Shown in pieces: positions 31,078-39,343 of a stretch of 47,164 nt of DNA. The position numbers were made by a program, and so were the translations under genes. Position 1 is the first letter of the stretch. Each line of letters starts with the position of its first letter. Under the pieces are notes generated by a model. The model was not told the origin of the DNA and did no database searches. It saw nothing but the letters and a program-made list of their open reading frames with translations. The stretch comes from Gemmataceae bacterium (GTDB taxonomy: Bacteria > Planctomycetota > Planctomycetia > Gemmatales > Gemmataceae): assembly GCA_028288765.1 (NCBI GenBank), contig JAQGHQ010000061.1, positions 1-47,164 of the forward strand, written 5' to 3'.

Positions 31078-31887
31078 ATGCGCCCCCATTTCACCCGGCG
31101 ACGTCTCCTGTTTGCTGCGGTTATCGGCTTCGGCGTCCTTCTCGTCGGCGCGGAGCTCTACCTCATGAGCCCCACCGTTCGGAAGGCCGCCGTCGACGGG
31201 GCCGAGCGGATCGGGGCCGACGGCTATCTGGTCGGTCGCCTGTCGGACCACCATACGGAGGTGCGTTTGGCCGCCTCGGAAGCCCTGTGCCGACGCGGGT
31301 CGACGGCGGTCCCCGCCCTCGTCGCGGGGTTGGACGACCCTCACCCGGGGAACCGGAGCACGGCCGCCTTCATCCTCGGGCGAATCGGACCGGCGGCCGG
31401 GGATGCGGTCCCGGTCCTCCTCCGGCGGGCGACGACGGACGAGGACGAGGATGTCCGGGAAGCGGCCGGGCGGGCGGTGGGCCGGATCGGCCGGGACCTC
31501 CCCGCGACCGTTACCGAGCTCCTGGCGATGCTGGAATCCGCCGACGACCCGAGCCGGATCGCGGCGGTCCGCGCGGTCGGCTTCGTGGGCGATCCCCGCG
31601 CCGTCCCGCCGTTGATCGCGTCGCTGAGACACGCGAACGCGAAGGTCCGCGAGGAGGCGGCCGACGCCCTCGGCCAGATGGGAGCGGGATCGGCCCCGGC
31701 GATCCCCGCACTGATCGAGGCCCTCGACGACCCGGCCCCCGAGGTCCGGGGTGAGGCCCGCGAGGCGATCGAACAGCTCATCCGGGGTGGACAGGTCGCG
31801 GTCGACGCGGACGTCGTCGCCAGGGTCCGGGCGGCCCTGGCGACGGTCGGGGTCAGACGGGTCGGTCCGCCCTCACCCGGTCAATAA
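31078..31887 (+). CDS. Membrane-anchored HEAT-repeat protein (copy 1)
   Basis: A 269-residue protein: Arg-rich start (RPHFTRRR), TM helix at ~10-30 (LLFAAVIGFGVLLVGAELYL), then about six HEAT/PBS-lyase-type repeats (VRLAASEALCRRGSTAVPAL, NRSTAAFILGRIGPAAGDAV, VREAAGRAVGRIG, RIAAVRAVGFVGDPRAVPPL, VREEAADALGQMGAGSAPAI, VRGEAREAIEQL). Such scaffolds mediate protein binding; no enzyme motif. A larger frame upstream is not coding. The downstream gene at 32025 is a paralogue with the same plan. Confidence 0.8.
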   Translation: MRPHFTRRRLLFAAVIGFGVLLVGAELYLMSPTVRKAAVDGAERIGADGYLVGRLSDHHTEVRLAASEALCRRGSTAVPALVAGLDDPHPGNRSTAAFILGRIGPAAGDAVPVLLRRATTDEDEDVREAAGRAVGRIGRDLPATVTELLAMLESADDPSRIAAVRAVGFVGDPRAVPPLIASLRHANAKVREEAADALGQMGAGSAPAIPALIEALDDPAPEVRGEAREAIEQLIRGGQVAVDADVVARVRAALATVGVRRVGPPSPGQ

Positions 31888-32024
31888 TCGGTCGACGAGG
31901 CGGGTGGCGGGTTCCCGACCCGCACGACCCGACCATTCCCGTGTCCCGGGAATCTCGACCCGATCCCGGTCACACCGGCTCTTGTTGAGACGGTTCCGCC
32001 ACCAACCTGAGCGGAGGAAAACCC

Positions 32025-32858
32025 GTGTCGCGATCGTTCGAGCCCGGCCCCGACCCCGCGACACCGGGCGGCGGTCGCCCGCCCGTCCCCAGATCAGGTC
32101 CTGCTCAGAAGCGACCCGCCCGGCGGCACCGGCTGGCCAAGGTGGCGGTGTGTGTCGTGGCCGCCATGTTCCTGGGCTGGTTAGTCTTCCAGGCCCCGTT
32201 CGTGCGCGAAGCGGGCTGCCACCTCCTCGGCCGGCTCGGTCCCCCGGCCGTCCCCCTTCTCCGGCGGGCCGGGGACGACAGCGACCCCAAGGTCATGCAG
32301 GCGGCCACCGAGGCCCTGGTCCGGATCGGCCCGGACGTGGTCCCACCCCTGATCCGGTCCCTTCGGGACAGCGACCCCCAGGTCCGAACGCAAGCCGCCC
32401 TCGCCCTCGGAACCGTCGGGGCGAAGGGGATTGACACCGGTGAGGCAGTTCCGGGCCTGATCGAGGCCCTCGCGGACCCGGACGCGGGTGTCCGCCGGTG
32501 GGCCGTTCGGGCGCTGGTGTACGCCGGGCCGACGGCCCGGGCGGCCGTGCCCCGGGTGGCCGGAGCGCTGGCCGACCCGGACTTCGGGGTGCGAATGGCG
32601 GCGGCCGAGACCCTGTGGCGCCTGGGGACCAGTGACCCGGAGGTGGTCGCGGCCCTGGTCGCCGCACTGAAAGACCCGGCCCCGGACGTCCGGGCCGAGG
32701 CGGCCGAGGCGCTGGGCCGGATCGGTCCGCCGGCGAATGCCGCGATCCCGGCCCTGACCGAGGCCCTCGCGGACCCGGACGAGCAGGTGCGGGGGGAGGC
32801 CCGGGAGGCCCTGGAGCGGGTCGCGCCAGCGGGCAAGGATCAGGGGCCGAAGTCGTGA
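32025..32858 (+). CDS. Membrane-anchored HEAT-repeat protein (copy 2)
   Basis: A 277-residue paralogue of the gene before it. GTG start with GGAGGAAAA upstream. A basic, Pro-rich cytosolic start (~1-38), TM helix ~39-57 (KVAVCVVAAMFLGWLVFQAP), then six HEAT-like repeats with the recurrent pattern DPxVRxxAAxALxxIG (VMQAATEALVRIGPDVVPPL, VRTQAALALGTVG, VRRWAVRALVYAGPTARAAV, VRMAAAETLWRLG, VRAEAAEALGRIGPPANAAI, VRGEAREALERV). The last repeat is near-identical in pattern to copy 1, suggesting a tandem duplication followed by divergence. Confidence 0.82.
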   Translation: MSRSFEPGPDPATPGGGRPPVPRSGPAQKRPARRHRLAKVAVCVVAAMFLGWLVFQAPFVREAGCHLLGRLGPPAVPLLRRAGDDSDPKVMQAATEALVRIGPDVVPPLIRSLRDSDPQVRTQAALALGTVGAKGIDTGEAVPGLIEALADPDAGVRRWAVRALVYAGPTARAAVPRVAGALADPDFGVRMAAAETLWRLGTSDPEVVAALVAALKDPAPDVRAEAAEALGRIGPPANAAIPALTEALADPDEQVRGEAREALERVAPAGKDQGPKS

Positions 32859-33044
32859 CCGTAATCCTCAGGTGGCGCGAGTCGCCGTCTCCTTCGCGCG
32901 TGCTTCTCCGGCACCCCGGCGACGTCCCCGAGGGGGATGTTCCGGTCGACCCCGCCAGTCGCGACCCGTTTACAGTCGGGCAAAAAGTGTCACCCCGCGG
33001 GACAGGTGTTGTGGGAATGTGACAGGACGGGCCGGCCGCGTTCG

Positions 33045-33311
33045 TCACTTCACCTTCCGCCGGGAGGCGGGTTTGGGCGGGCGGACGGGCTCGAACTCGT
33101 ACGCCCCGAGGTCGGCCGCGGCCTTCCCCTTGTCGGTCAACTCGTACATCTCGTCCCCGACCGGGACGACGAACCCAAACTCAACCAGGAAGTCGAAATG
33201 AACTCGGTCGTGCCGGGTCATGTTCCGGGCGTCCTCGTACCGGAACCGCTTCTTCCGGCACACCCGCCGGACCATCCGCCACTTGTTCTCGCTCAGATAG
33301 ACCTGGGCCAT
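33045..33311 (-). CDS. Small winged-helix-like protein, duplicate 1
   Basis: An 88-residue protein of unknown function: MAQVYLSENKWRMVRRVCRK, KRFRYEDARNMTRHDRVHFD, FLVEFGFVVPVGDEMYELTD, KGKAAADLGAYEFEPVRPPK. The pattern of basic helices, then a short strand pair (FVVPVGDEMYELTDKGKAAA) resembles a winged helix with a C-terminal wing, as in small DNA-binding proteins. The shared homology with the copy at 34117 begins at this Met, so the ATG at 33323 (not conserved) was not used. A TATATT/TTGGTT pair at 33335-33361 may be its promoter. Confidence 0.75.
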   Translation of the reverse strand: MAQVYLSENKWRMVRRVCRKKRFRYEDARNMTRHDRVHFDFLVEFGFVVPVGDEMYELTDKGKAAADLGAYEFEPVRPPKPASRRKVK

Positions 33312-33590
33312 CGGGCACCGCATCGTCTGGGGTAAATATACGCGGCCACAGACCGAACCAAACGGTCATACCATGTATATTTCGTATGGACAGGGACTGA
33401 GCACCCCCCGTGCCGTACCGGGCCTGCCGGATGCGGAATAAAGAAAAACGAATGGGTGGGGCGATTCGACAGCCGATCACCCCGACATACCACCGCCCGA
33501 TTGTCCCGGTTCCGCATACCCCACTGGTCCGGATCCGCGCGCCCCCTGCCGTGCGGGTCGGAGTGGGGCCCGCGGGGCCCGCCGGGTGAA

Positions 33591-33977
33591 TTACTTCCCC
33601 GGGCCCGGTTGGGCGACGGCGGACAGGAGGACCGGCCCGTCCTTCCCCGCCTCGGCGTAGATGACCGCGACGGGTTGTCCGGGGACCAGGTCCTTGGCCT
33701 CGGTCTCCCGCTGGGTGAGGACGACCTTCTCTCCCCGCTTCTGCGGCGACAGAACGGTCACCTTGCTCGTCCCCGCCACCTTCAGGGTGAGTGCCTTCTG
33801 GAACCTTCCGTCCGGCCCCCGCGGCTTGACCACCAGGGTGTCTTTGTCCGCCTTCTCGACGACCCCATTGGCGACCGCCAGGGGCAACTCGTCCGCCCCC
33901 TTCTTGTCCTGGCCTGGGAGGGCCGCGGTCGTACAGAGCACGAAAACGACCGGGGAGAGTGCGCGACGGAGGTACAT
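33591..33977 (-). CDS. Small secreted protein of unknown function
   Basis: A 128-residue exported protein lying between the two duplicates, in the same direction. Signal peptide 1-21 (RRALSPVVFVLCTTAALPGQ). The mature part (LAVANGVVEKADKDTLVVKP, ALTLKVAGTSKVTVLSPQKR, LVPGQPVAVIYAEAGKDGPV) reads like a small OB-fold/beta-barrel DUF5666-like protein that mediates binding; this is a pattern guess. GGAG precedes the ATG. Confidence 0.72.
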   Translation of the reverse strand: MYLRRALSPVVFVLCTTAALPGQDKKGADELPLAVANGVVEKADKDTLVVKPRGPDGRFQKALTLKVAGTSKVTVLSPQKRGEKVVLTQRETEAKDLVPGQPVAVIYAEAGKDGPVLLSAVAQPGPGK

Positions 33978-34116
33978 CGGAGGAGCTCCGGGGAGGTGAT
34001 GGGGACCGGTCCCATCGTATCCGGGCCCGGCCCGCGTGGAACCCCTGACCGAAAGAACGGCGGCCAGGACGCGCCAAGGGGCCAACGGAGGGCTGGCGGC
34101 CACCAGCGCCCTTCCG

Positions 34117-34383
34117 TCACCTGGTTTTGCCCCGGGAGGCGGGTTTGGGCGGGCGGACGGGCTCGAACTCGTACGCCCCGAGGTCGGCCGCGGCCTTCCC
34201 CTTGTCGGTCAACTCGTACGTCTCGTCCCCGACCGGGACGACGAACCCAAACTCAACCAGGAAGTCGAAATGGGCCCGGTCGTGCCGGGTCATGTTCCGG
34301 GCGTCCTCGTACCGGAACCGCTTCTTCCGGCACACCCGCCGGACCATCCGCCACTTGTTCTCGCTCAGAAAGACCTGGGCCAT
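34117..34383 (-). CDS. Small winged-helix-like protein, duplicate 2
   Basis: An 88-residue near-copy of the protein at 33045-33311: only a few residues differ (V/F near residue 5, R/A... in HDRVHFD versus HDRAHFD, M/T in GDEMYEL versus GDETYEL, and the last residues RKVK versus GKTR). The conserved nucleotide block is 34133-34393 against 33061-33321, 261 nt, with five mismatches. The flanks on both sides are unrelated, so the duplicated unit is nearly the coding sequence alone. Confidence 0.78.
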   Translation of the reverse strand: MAQVFLSENKWRMVRRVCRKKRFRYEDARNMTRHDRAHFDFLVEFGFVVPVGDETYELTDKGKAAADLGAYEFEPVRPPKPASRGKTR

Positions 34384-34894
34384 CGGGCACCGCCGTCGAA
34401 TCGGGGTCGGGAAATGGGGCCGCGACGCCGGCCGGGATGGGGGGAAGGTGAATCGATCACGGGCGAACCGTCGCGAGTTGTGTGCTAATGTGATGAATCC
34501 TTGAAGCCGTGACAAGAGCAATTCTCGTTCCAGGCTGGAACATGGAGTGATCCAGACCGGATCTCCGGAGGGTCACGACGGGGGGAATGACGGCCGGCCG
34601 ATTCTCCGCCCCGCCCGCCTCTACCGGCCGGGCTGGTGGTCACGGTCGGAGCGGTAATACCGGTGGATATGAGCAGAAACCGCGACGACGTTCGGAAAAC
34701 TGTTACGGGGGAAGATGATGGTACTGCGATGGCCTCGTTCGGCAGCTTTCTTGGGGGTCTACGTCGGGGCGATGAATGAGGTTCCGTCGCCGACCACGGG
34801 CTGTACGACCGATGGTCGGAGCTGAAGCCGGGGGCCGAGAAAGAGCATCCGGCGCCGTAGCGGTCCCGCCCCCGTCGCCCCGACCCGGCCGCCG
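34384..34894. other. Intergenic region, no gene recognised
   Basis: About 510 nt between the duplicated small gene and the hslU stop. All open frames are short and lack a plausible start and coding pattern. No clear repeat, terminator or promoter is seen. Confidence 0.4.
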
Positions 34895-36241
34895 TTACAG
34901 GATGAACTTGCTCAGGTCCTCCCGCTGGACGATCGGGCCGAGCTTGTCGCGGACGAACTTGCCGTCCACGGTCACCCGCTTGTCGGGCAGGTCCGGGCCC
35001 TCGTAGCTCACCTCCTCCACTACCTTCTCCAGGATCGTGTGCAGCCGCCGGGCCCCGATGTTCTGGGCCGTCCGGTTCACCTCGAACGCGATGTCCGCGA
35101 CCGCCTCGATCCCGTCCCGGGTGAACGTCAGCTCGACCCCCTCCGTCCGCAAGAGCTCCGCGTACTGCTTGGTCAGGGCGTGTTTCGGCTCGGTCAGCAC
35201 CCGGAGGAAATCGTCGCGGGTGAGGTCGGTGAGCTCGACCCGGATCGGGAACCGGCCCTGGAGTTCCGGCATCAGGTCGGCCGGCTTCGACACATGGAAC
35301 GCCCCGGCCGCGATGAACAGGATGTGGTCCGTCTTCACCGGCCCGTGCTTGGTGTTGACCGTCGTGCCTTCGACCACCGGCAGCAGGTCGCGCTGGACCC
35401 CCTGCCGCGACACGTCCGGACCGTGGCCCGACTGCGGGCCGCACACCTTGTCGAGCTCGTCGAGGAAGACGATCCCATGGTTCTCCACCCGGTCGACGGC
35501 CTGCTCGTTAACAGACGCCCGGTCGATCAGGGCCTCGGTCTCCTGCTCGGTCAGGAGCTTGCGGGCCTCGCGGATCGTCACCTGCCGCGGGGCGTTCGAC
35601 TTCGGCATGATCTTGTCGAACATGTTCTGCAGGTCCACATCCATGTTCTCCATTCCCATGTTGGAGAAGATCTGGACCGGGACCGTCTTCTGCTCGACGT
35701 TCAGTTCGACCATGCGGTCCTCGAGTTCGCCGGCGTCGAGCATGGCCCGGAACTTGTCCCGGGTCCGCTTCCGCCGCTCCTCGTCTTCCTTTTCCTGATC
35801 CGGTTCCCACGGGCTGTTCTTCGGGGCCGGGACGAGCAGGTCGAGCAGCCGCTCGGTCACCCGCTCCTTGGCCTTTTCCTGCACCTGGGTCCGCATCTCC
35901 TGCTTGACCAGCCCGATCGCGGCCTCGGTCAGGTCGCGGATGATGCTCTCGACGTCGCGGCCGACGTACCCGACCTCGGTGAACTTGGTGGCCTCGACCT
36001 TCAGGAACGGGGCCCCGACGAGCTGGGCGAGCCGGCGGGCGATCTCGGTTTTGCCGACGCCGGTGGGGCCGATCAGGATGATATTCTTCGGGGTGACGTC
36101 CTTCCGCAGCTCCTCCGGGAGCTGCTGCCGCCGCCACCGGTTCCGGATGGCGACCGCGACGGCCTTCTTGGCCGCCCCCTGCCCGACGATGTATTTATCG
36201 AGTTCGGCAACGATCTGCCGGGGAGTCATGGATTCGGCCAC
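34895..36241 (-). CDS. hslU: ATP-dependent protease ATPase subunit HslU
   Basis: A 448-residue hexameric AAA+ unfoldase that feeds proteins to HslV. TPRQIVAELDKYIVGQGAAK is the family start. Walker A is GPTGVGKTE (58-66), pore loop GYVGRD (91-96), I-domain ~110-245 with charged EKEDEERRKR, Walker B IVFLDELDKV (257-266), and sensor regions including LFIAAGAFHVSKPADLMPELQGRFPIRVEL in shorter blocks. The end is LSKFIL, the C-terminal tail that inserts into HslV. GTG 36241 has GAGGA upstream; the internal ATG at 36229 is an alternative. It lies downstream of hslV, separated by a palindromic repeat. Confidence 0.97.
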   Translation of the reverse strand: MAESMTPRQIVAELDKYIVGQGAAKKAVAVAIRNRWRRQQLPEELRKDVTPKNIILIGPTGVGKTEIARRLAQLVGAPFLKVEATKFTEVGYVGRDVESIIRDLTEAAIGLVKQEMRTQVQEKAKERVTERLLDLLVPAPKNSPWEPDQEKEDEERRKRTRDKFRAMLDAGELEDRMVELNVEQKTVPVQIFSNMGMENMDVDLQNMFDKIMPKSNAPRQVTIREARKLLTEQETEALIDRASVNEQAVDRVENHGIVFLDELDKVCGPQSGHGPDVSRQGVQRDLLPVVEGTTVNTKHGPVKTDHILFIAAGAFHVSKPADLMPELQGRFPIRVELTDLTRDDFLRVLTEPKHALTKQYAELLRTEGVELTFTRDGIEAVADIAFEVNRTAQNIGARRLHTILEKVVEEVSYEGPDLPDKRVTVDGKFVRDKLGPIVQREDLSKFIL

Positions 36242-36262
36242 GTGTTGTCCTCAAATACCACC

Positions 36263-36347
36263 TCATGCCAAGACGCAAAGCCGCAAAGTCGGAGAGAATG
36301 AAGACCGAAATCCTTCTGCTTCTTTGCGGCTTTGCGTCTTGGCGTGA
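36263..36347. repeat. GCAAAG-type palindrome between hslV and hslU
   Basis: Left arm 36263-36288 and right arm 36322-36347 are reverse complements over 25 of 26 nt. The arms contain CGCAAAGCCGCAAAG-type units at a 7-nt register. The element is 21 nt upstream of the hslU GTG. A related GCAAGACGCAAAG string stands at 41471. Confidence 0.8.
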
Positions 36348-36384
36348 GATTCCATTTGGTACGGCTTCGCGGGAGGTGGCGTGC

Positions 36385-36927
36385 TCAGGTGAGCTCCACC
36401 ACCTCGATGCTGCGGTTGGTGTAAATACAGATGTCACCGGCGATCTCCAGCCCGTGCCGGACGACCTCGGCCGGCTTCATCGGCGTGTGCGCCATCAAAG
36501 CCCGGGCGGCGGCCAGCGCGTACGGCCCGCCGGACCCGATCGCCAGTACGTTGTCGGTCGGCTGGATCACGTCCCCGGTCCCGCTCAACAGCAGCAGGTT
36601 GTCGCGGTCGAGGACGATGAGCATCGCCTCGAGCCGCCGCAGCACCCGGTCCGTCCGCCACTCCTTCGCCAGTTCGGTCGCGGCCTTCGGGACCGAGCCC
36701 TGGTGGTCCCGCAGCTTCGTCTCGAACCGCTCCAGCAGGGAAAAGGCGTCGGCCGCAGCCCCGGCGAACCCGGCGACCACCTTTCCGTCGTACAGCTTGC
36801 GGATCTTCTTCGCGTCGTGCTTCATCACGACGTTGCCGAGCGTGACCTGCCCGTCCCCGCCGATGGCGGCCCCGGTGGGTGTCCGGACGGCAAGGATGGT
36901 GGTCGCGCGGATACGGGGCAGCGGCAC
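36385..36927 (-). CDS. hslV: ATP-dependent protease subunit HslV
   Basis: A 180-residue threonine peptidase of the proteasome beta family. [20 protein letters not shown] shows the catalytic Thr (residue 9, exposed after propeptide removal) and [37 protein letters not shown] and [21 protein letters not shown] follow, ending [12 protein letters not shown]. It starts at GTG 36927, with AGGAAGA upstream; the ATG frame further up gives an unlikely leader. First gene of an hslV-hslU operon that degrades misfolded proteins. Confidence 0.95.
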   Translation of the reverse strand: MPLPRIRATTILAVRTPTGAAIGGDGQVTLGNVVMKHDAKKIRKLYDGKVVAGFAGAAADAFSLLERFETKLRDHQGSVPKAATELAKEWRTDRVLRRLEAMLIVLDRDNLLLLSGTGDVIQPTDNVLAIGSGGPYALAAARALMAHTPMKPAEVVRHGLEIAGDICIYTNRSIEVVELT

Positions 36928-37485
36928 GGGGAAATCTTCCTGGGGTGGCGCGAATACTGCTATACGCGGCTGGCGGCCGGTGTGAACAACCGGACAGCGG
37001 GACGCGCCGAACTCGCGGCAGCCGCCCACATTCGGTCATGATAGCCGGGCGGTGGGCCGAAACGTGAGAAATGCCGTGATCGAGGCCGGACATTCGGGGC
37101 GGACAGCTGGGGCTCGAAGAGCGGGTGAGGTGGCGAAGTAGTTCGAGAAGGTGATCGAAAACCGGGTGACGACGGGGTCAGCCGTCCCCGCGGACGGGGG
37201 TCACCGCCGGTACGCCCGGCTCGGCGCCGAGATCGCCCTGGACAGGCTGGACCACCAGTTCGCCGGGAAGGGAAGGCGGTAACGACCAACGCGAACCTGG
37301 CTTATGGGGGAAAAATCCTCCGGCTTGGACTGGCCCGCGCCCGATCTCTTTACATAACTTGACGATACCCGGCCGCGTGGTATGAATCAGGCCGCCCACC
37401 CCCCGTCGTGTATTCACATGCCGGGGTCGTGTCGGGCGTCCGAGGGCCGGAACTACCTGTCCCCCAGAGCCGGAGGTCCCCTCTC
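36928..37485. other. Intergenic region, possible gene remnant
   Basis: About 560 nt between hslV and the ferredoxin gene. A 43-codon open frame at 37151-37282 (ending YARLGAEIALDRLDHQFAGK) looks like a fragment of a larger protein but has no ribosome site and no recognised family. The promoter of the ferredoxin gene is at 37359-37386. Confidence 0.4.
37359..37386 (+). promoter_or_regulatory. Promoter of the 7Fe-type ferredoxin gene
   Basis: TTGACG (37359-37364), 16-nt spacer, TATGAA (37381-37386), about 100 nt before the GTG start. A good visual match in an otherwise GC-rich background. Confidence 0.55.
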
Positions 37486-37794
37486 GTGTCGCATATCGTT
37501 ACCGCGAACTGCAACGACTGCAAGTACACCGACTGCTGCGTCGTCTGCCCGGTAGAGTGCTTCTACCAGGACGAGCAGATGCTTTACATCGATCCCCAGG
37601 ACTGCATCGACTGCGAGGCGTGCGTCCCGGAGTGCCCGGTCGAGGCGATCTTCGCCGAAGCGAACGTCCCGGCCCAGTGGACGAGCTACATCCAGCTCAA
37701 CGCCGAAAAGGCCGCCGCCCTGAAGGCGTCCGGCGGGCACATCACCGAGAAGCAGGACGCCAAGGAAGGGCCGGGGTGTTCGGCCAAAAAGTAG
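37486..37794 (+). CDS. fdxA: 7Fe/8Fe ferredoxin (FdxA type)
   Basis: A 102-residue electron carrier. MSHIVTANCNDCKYTDCCVV then CPVECFYQDEQMLYIDPQDC and IDCEACVPECPVEAIF carry cysteines 9, 12, 17, 18, 21, 25, 40, 43, 46 and 50, matching the [3Fe-4S]/[4Fe-4S] FdxA family. The C-terminal helix (QLNAEKAAALKASGGHITEK) is typical. GTG start with GGAGG 9 nt upstream. It precedes hemH in the same direction, but by about 120 nt, so co-transcription is possible and not certain. Confidence 0.93.
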   Translation: MSHIVTANCNDCKYTDCCVVCPVECFYQDEQMLYIDPQDCIDCEACVPECPVEAIFAEANVPAQWTSYIQLNAEKAAALKASGGHITEKQDAKEGPGCSAKK

Positions 37795-37870
37795 GTGGTG
37801 AGGTTACGAGGTGGTATTCGCGCCCCCGGCCGCGGCGAGCATTCGCCCGGTGCGGGGGTGTATCATTTCC

Positions 37871-37912
37871 ATGCACGACCCCACGACCCCACGACCCCAC
37901 CGCCCCACCACC
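37871..37912 (+). repeat. ACGACCCC tandem units before hemH
   Basis: Octamer CACGACCC repeats about three times, then degenerates to CCGCCCCACCACC, directly before the hemH ATG. An in-frame ATG at 37871 would translate it, so the start of hemH is less certain. Similar in placement to the short-period palindromes. Confidence 0.5.
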
Positions 37913-38884
37913 ATGACCGGCATTCTGCTCATCCAGCTCGGCACCCCGGACGCCCCCACCCCGGCGGCCCTCAAGCCTTACCTCAAGCAGTTCCTGTCCG
38001 ACCCCCGGGTGATCGAGGACCAGGGGTGGAAGTGGAAGCTGATCCTCAACGGGATCATCCTCCGCACCCGGCCGGCGGCGTCGGCCGCCAAGTACGCCCG
38101 CATCTGGGACCCGGTCACCGGCTCGCCGCTCTTACACTACACGAAGCGGCAGACGGAACTCCTCCAGACGCAGTTCCCGGGCTTGCCGGTGCGGTTCGGG
38201 ATGATGGTCGGGAACCCGTCGGTCGCGAAGGTGGTGTCGGAGATGATCGCATCGGGGGTGGATCAGATCGTCGCCCTACCGATGTTCCCGCAGTACTCGG
38301 CGACCACCACCGCCAGCGCGACGGACGCCCTGTTCAAGGCCCTGATGGCGGAGCGGCGGGTGCCGGCGGTCCGGGTCGTGCCCCCGTATTACACCCACCC
38401 GGCGTACCTCGACGCCCTGGAAGCCGTCCTCCGCGACGACCTCGCCAGGTTGGGGTGGGAGCCGGAGCACTTCGTCATCAGCTTCCACGGGCTGCCGCAG
38501 AAGTACGCCCAGCGGGGCGACCCGTACCCGGCGCAGGTGGTGCGGACGACGCGGGATCTGGTGCGACGGATGGGCTGGAAGCGGAGCCAGTGGACGCAGA
38601 CCTACCAGTCGCGGTTCGGCCGGTCGGAGTGGCTGAAGCCGTACACCGACGACGTCCTGGGGCAGCTGGCCCGGAAGGGCGTGAAACGGGTGTTCGCGAC
38701 CCTACCGGGGTTCACCGCCGACTGCCTGGAGACGGTGGACGAGATCGGGCACGAGAGCCGCGAGGTGTTTCTGCACGCGGGCGGCGAGAAGCTACACAAC
38801 GGCCGATGCCTGAACGACCACCCGAGTTGGATCGAGGCGATGGCCCACATCGTCCGCGACGAGGGACAGGGGTGGGTGAAATAA
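37913..38884 (+). CDS. hemH: Ferrochelatase
   Basis: A 323-residue enzyme that inserts Fe(II) into protoporphyrin IX, the last step of heme synthesis. MTGILLIQLGTPDAPTPAAL starts the family; FLSDPRVIE, YARIWDPVTGSPLLHYT and GVDQIVALPMFPQYSATTTA follow. HFVISFHGLPQKYAQRGDPY carries the metal-binding His; TYQSRFGRSEWLKPYTDDVL, LPGFTADCLETVDEIGHESR, and CLNDHPSWIEAM end it. Start at 37913 is preferred because translation from 37871 would include the repeat. Confidence 0.94.
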   Translation: MTGILLIQLGTPDAPTPAALKPYLKQFLSDPRVIEDQGWKWKLILNGIILRTRPAASAAKYARIWDPVTGSPLLHYTKRQTELLQTQFPGLPVRFGMMVGNPSVAKVVSEMIASGVDQIVALPMFPQYSATTTASATDALFKALMAERRVPAVRVVPPYYTHPAYLDALEAVLRDDLARLGWEPEHFVISFHGLPQKYAQRGDPYPAQVVRTTRDLVRRMGWKRSQWTQTYQSRFGRSEWLKPYTDDVLGQLARKGVKRVFATLPGFTADCLETVDEIGHESREVFLHAGGEKLHNGRCLNDHPSWIEAMAHIVRDEGQGWVK

Positions 38885-38946
38885 AGCGGTGGCGGAGGTG
38901 CGGTCCGCTTGAATTAACGAACATCCCCGTCGGGGTGCGGTTTTTC

Positions 38947-39093
38947 ACCCCAACGGGCTGGGAGCGCATAGCCCAGGGCACCGCCCTGGGTGGGGAACGC
39001 AACTCGATTCAGGTCGGACGTCGGTCGCAGCCGCGTTCCCCCGCCCAGGGCGGTGCCCTGGGCTATGCGCTCCCAGCCCTTCAGGCTGAAATC
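38947..39093. repeat. Long palindromic intergenic repeat, family A (second copy)
   Basis: Nested palindrome downstream of hemH: CACCCCAACGGGCTGGGAGC... with the core ATAGCCCAGGGC and its complement GCCCTGGGCTAT, and outer arms GCTGGGAGCGCATAG / CTATGCGCTCCCAGC. The unique middle (about 30 nt) differs from the 4120-4254 copy while the ends CCCCAACGG and CTTCAGGCTGAA are shared. The rest of the 38885-39343 gap holds no gene. Confidence 0.75.
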
Positions 39094-39343
39094 GTTGCCG
39101 CCAAGTCCTCGTGGATTCGACAAAACATGGCCCGTCTGCTCCGCGAACGCAAACAGCACCGCTTCGCGGAGTAAGCGGACAACACTTCAGGCCCGTCTAC
39201 CGACACTGCACATCTGTCGGCCCCGGGGTAAAACCCTTTCACCTCACAAACACCCGCGCGAACCGGGCGAATCACCGGTGGGTCTACCCTGTGGAAAACC
39301 AGACCCAAACGCGCCAGCCGCCATGCCCCAACCCGAGGACGAA

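Noticed and set aside
37151..37282. 43-codon open frame that might be a gene remnant
   Set aside because: Too short and without ribosome site or family match; kept only as a note in the intergenic entry.
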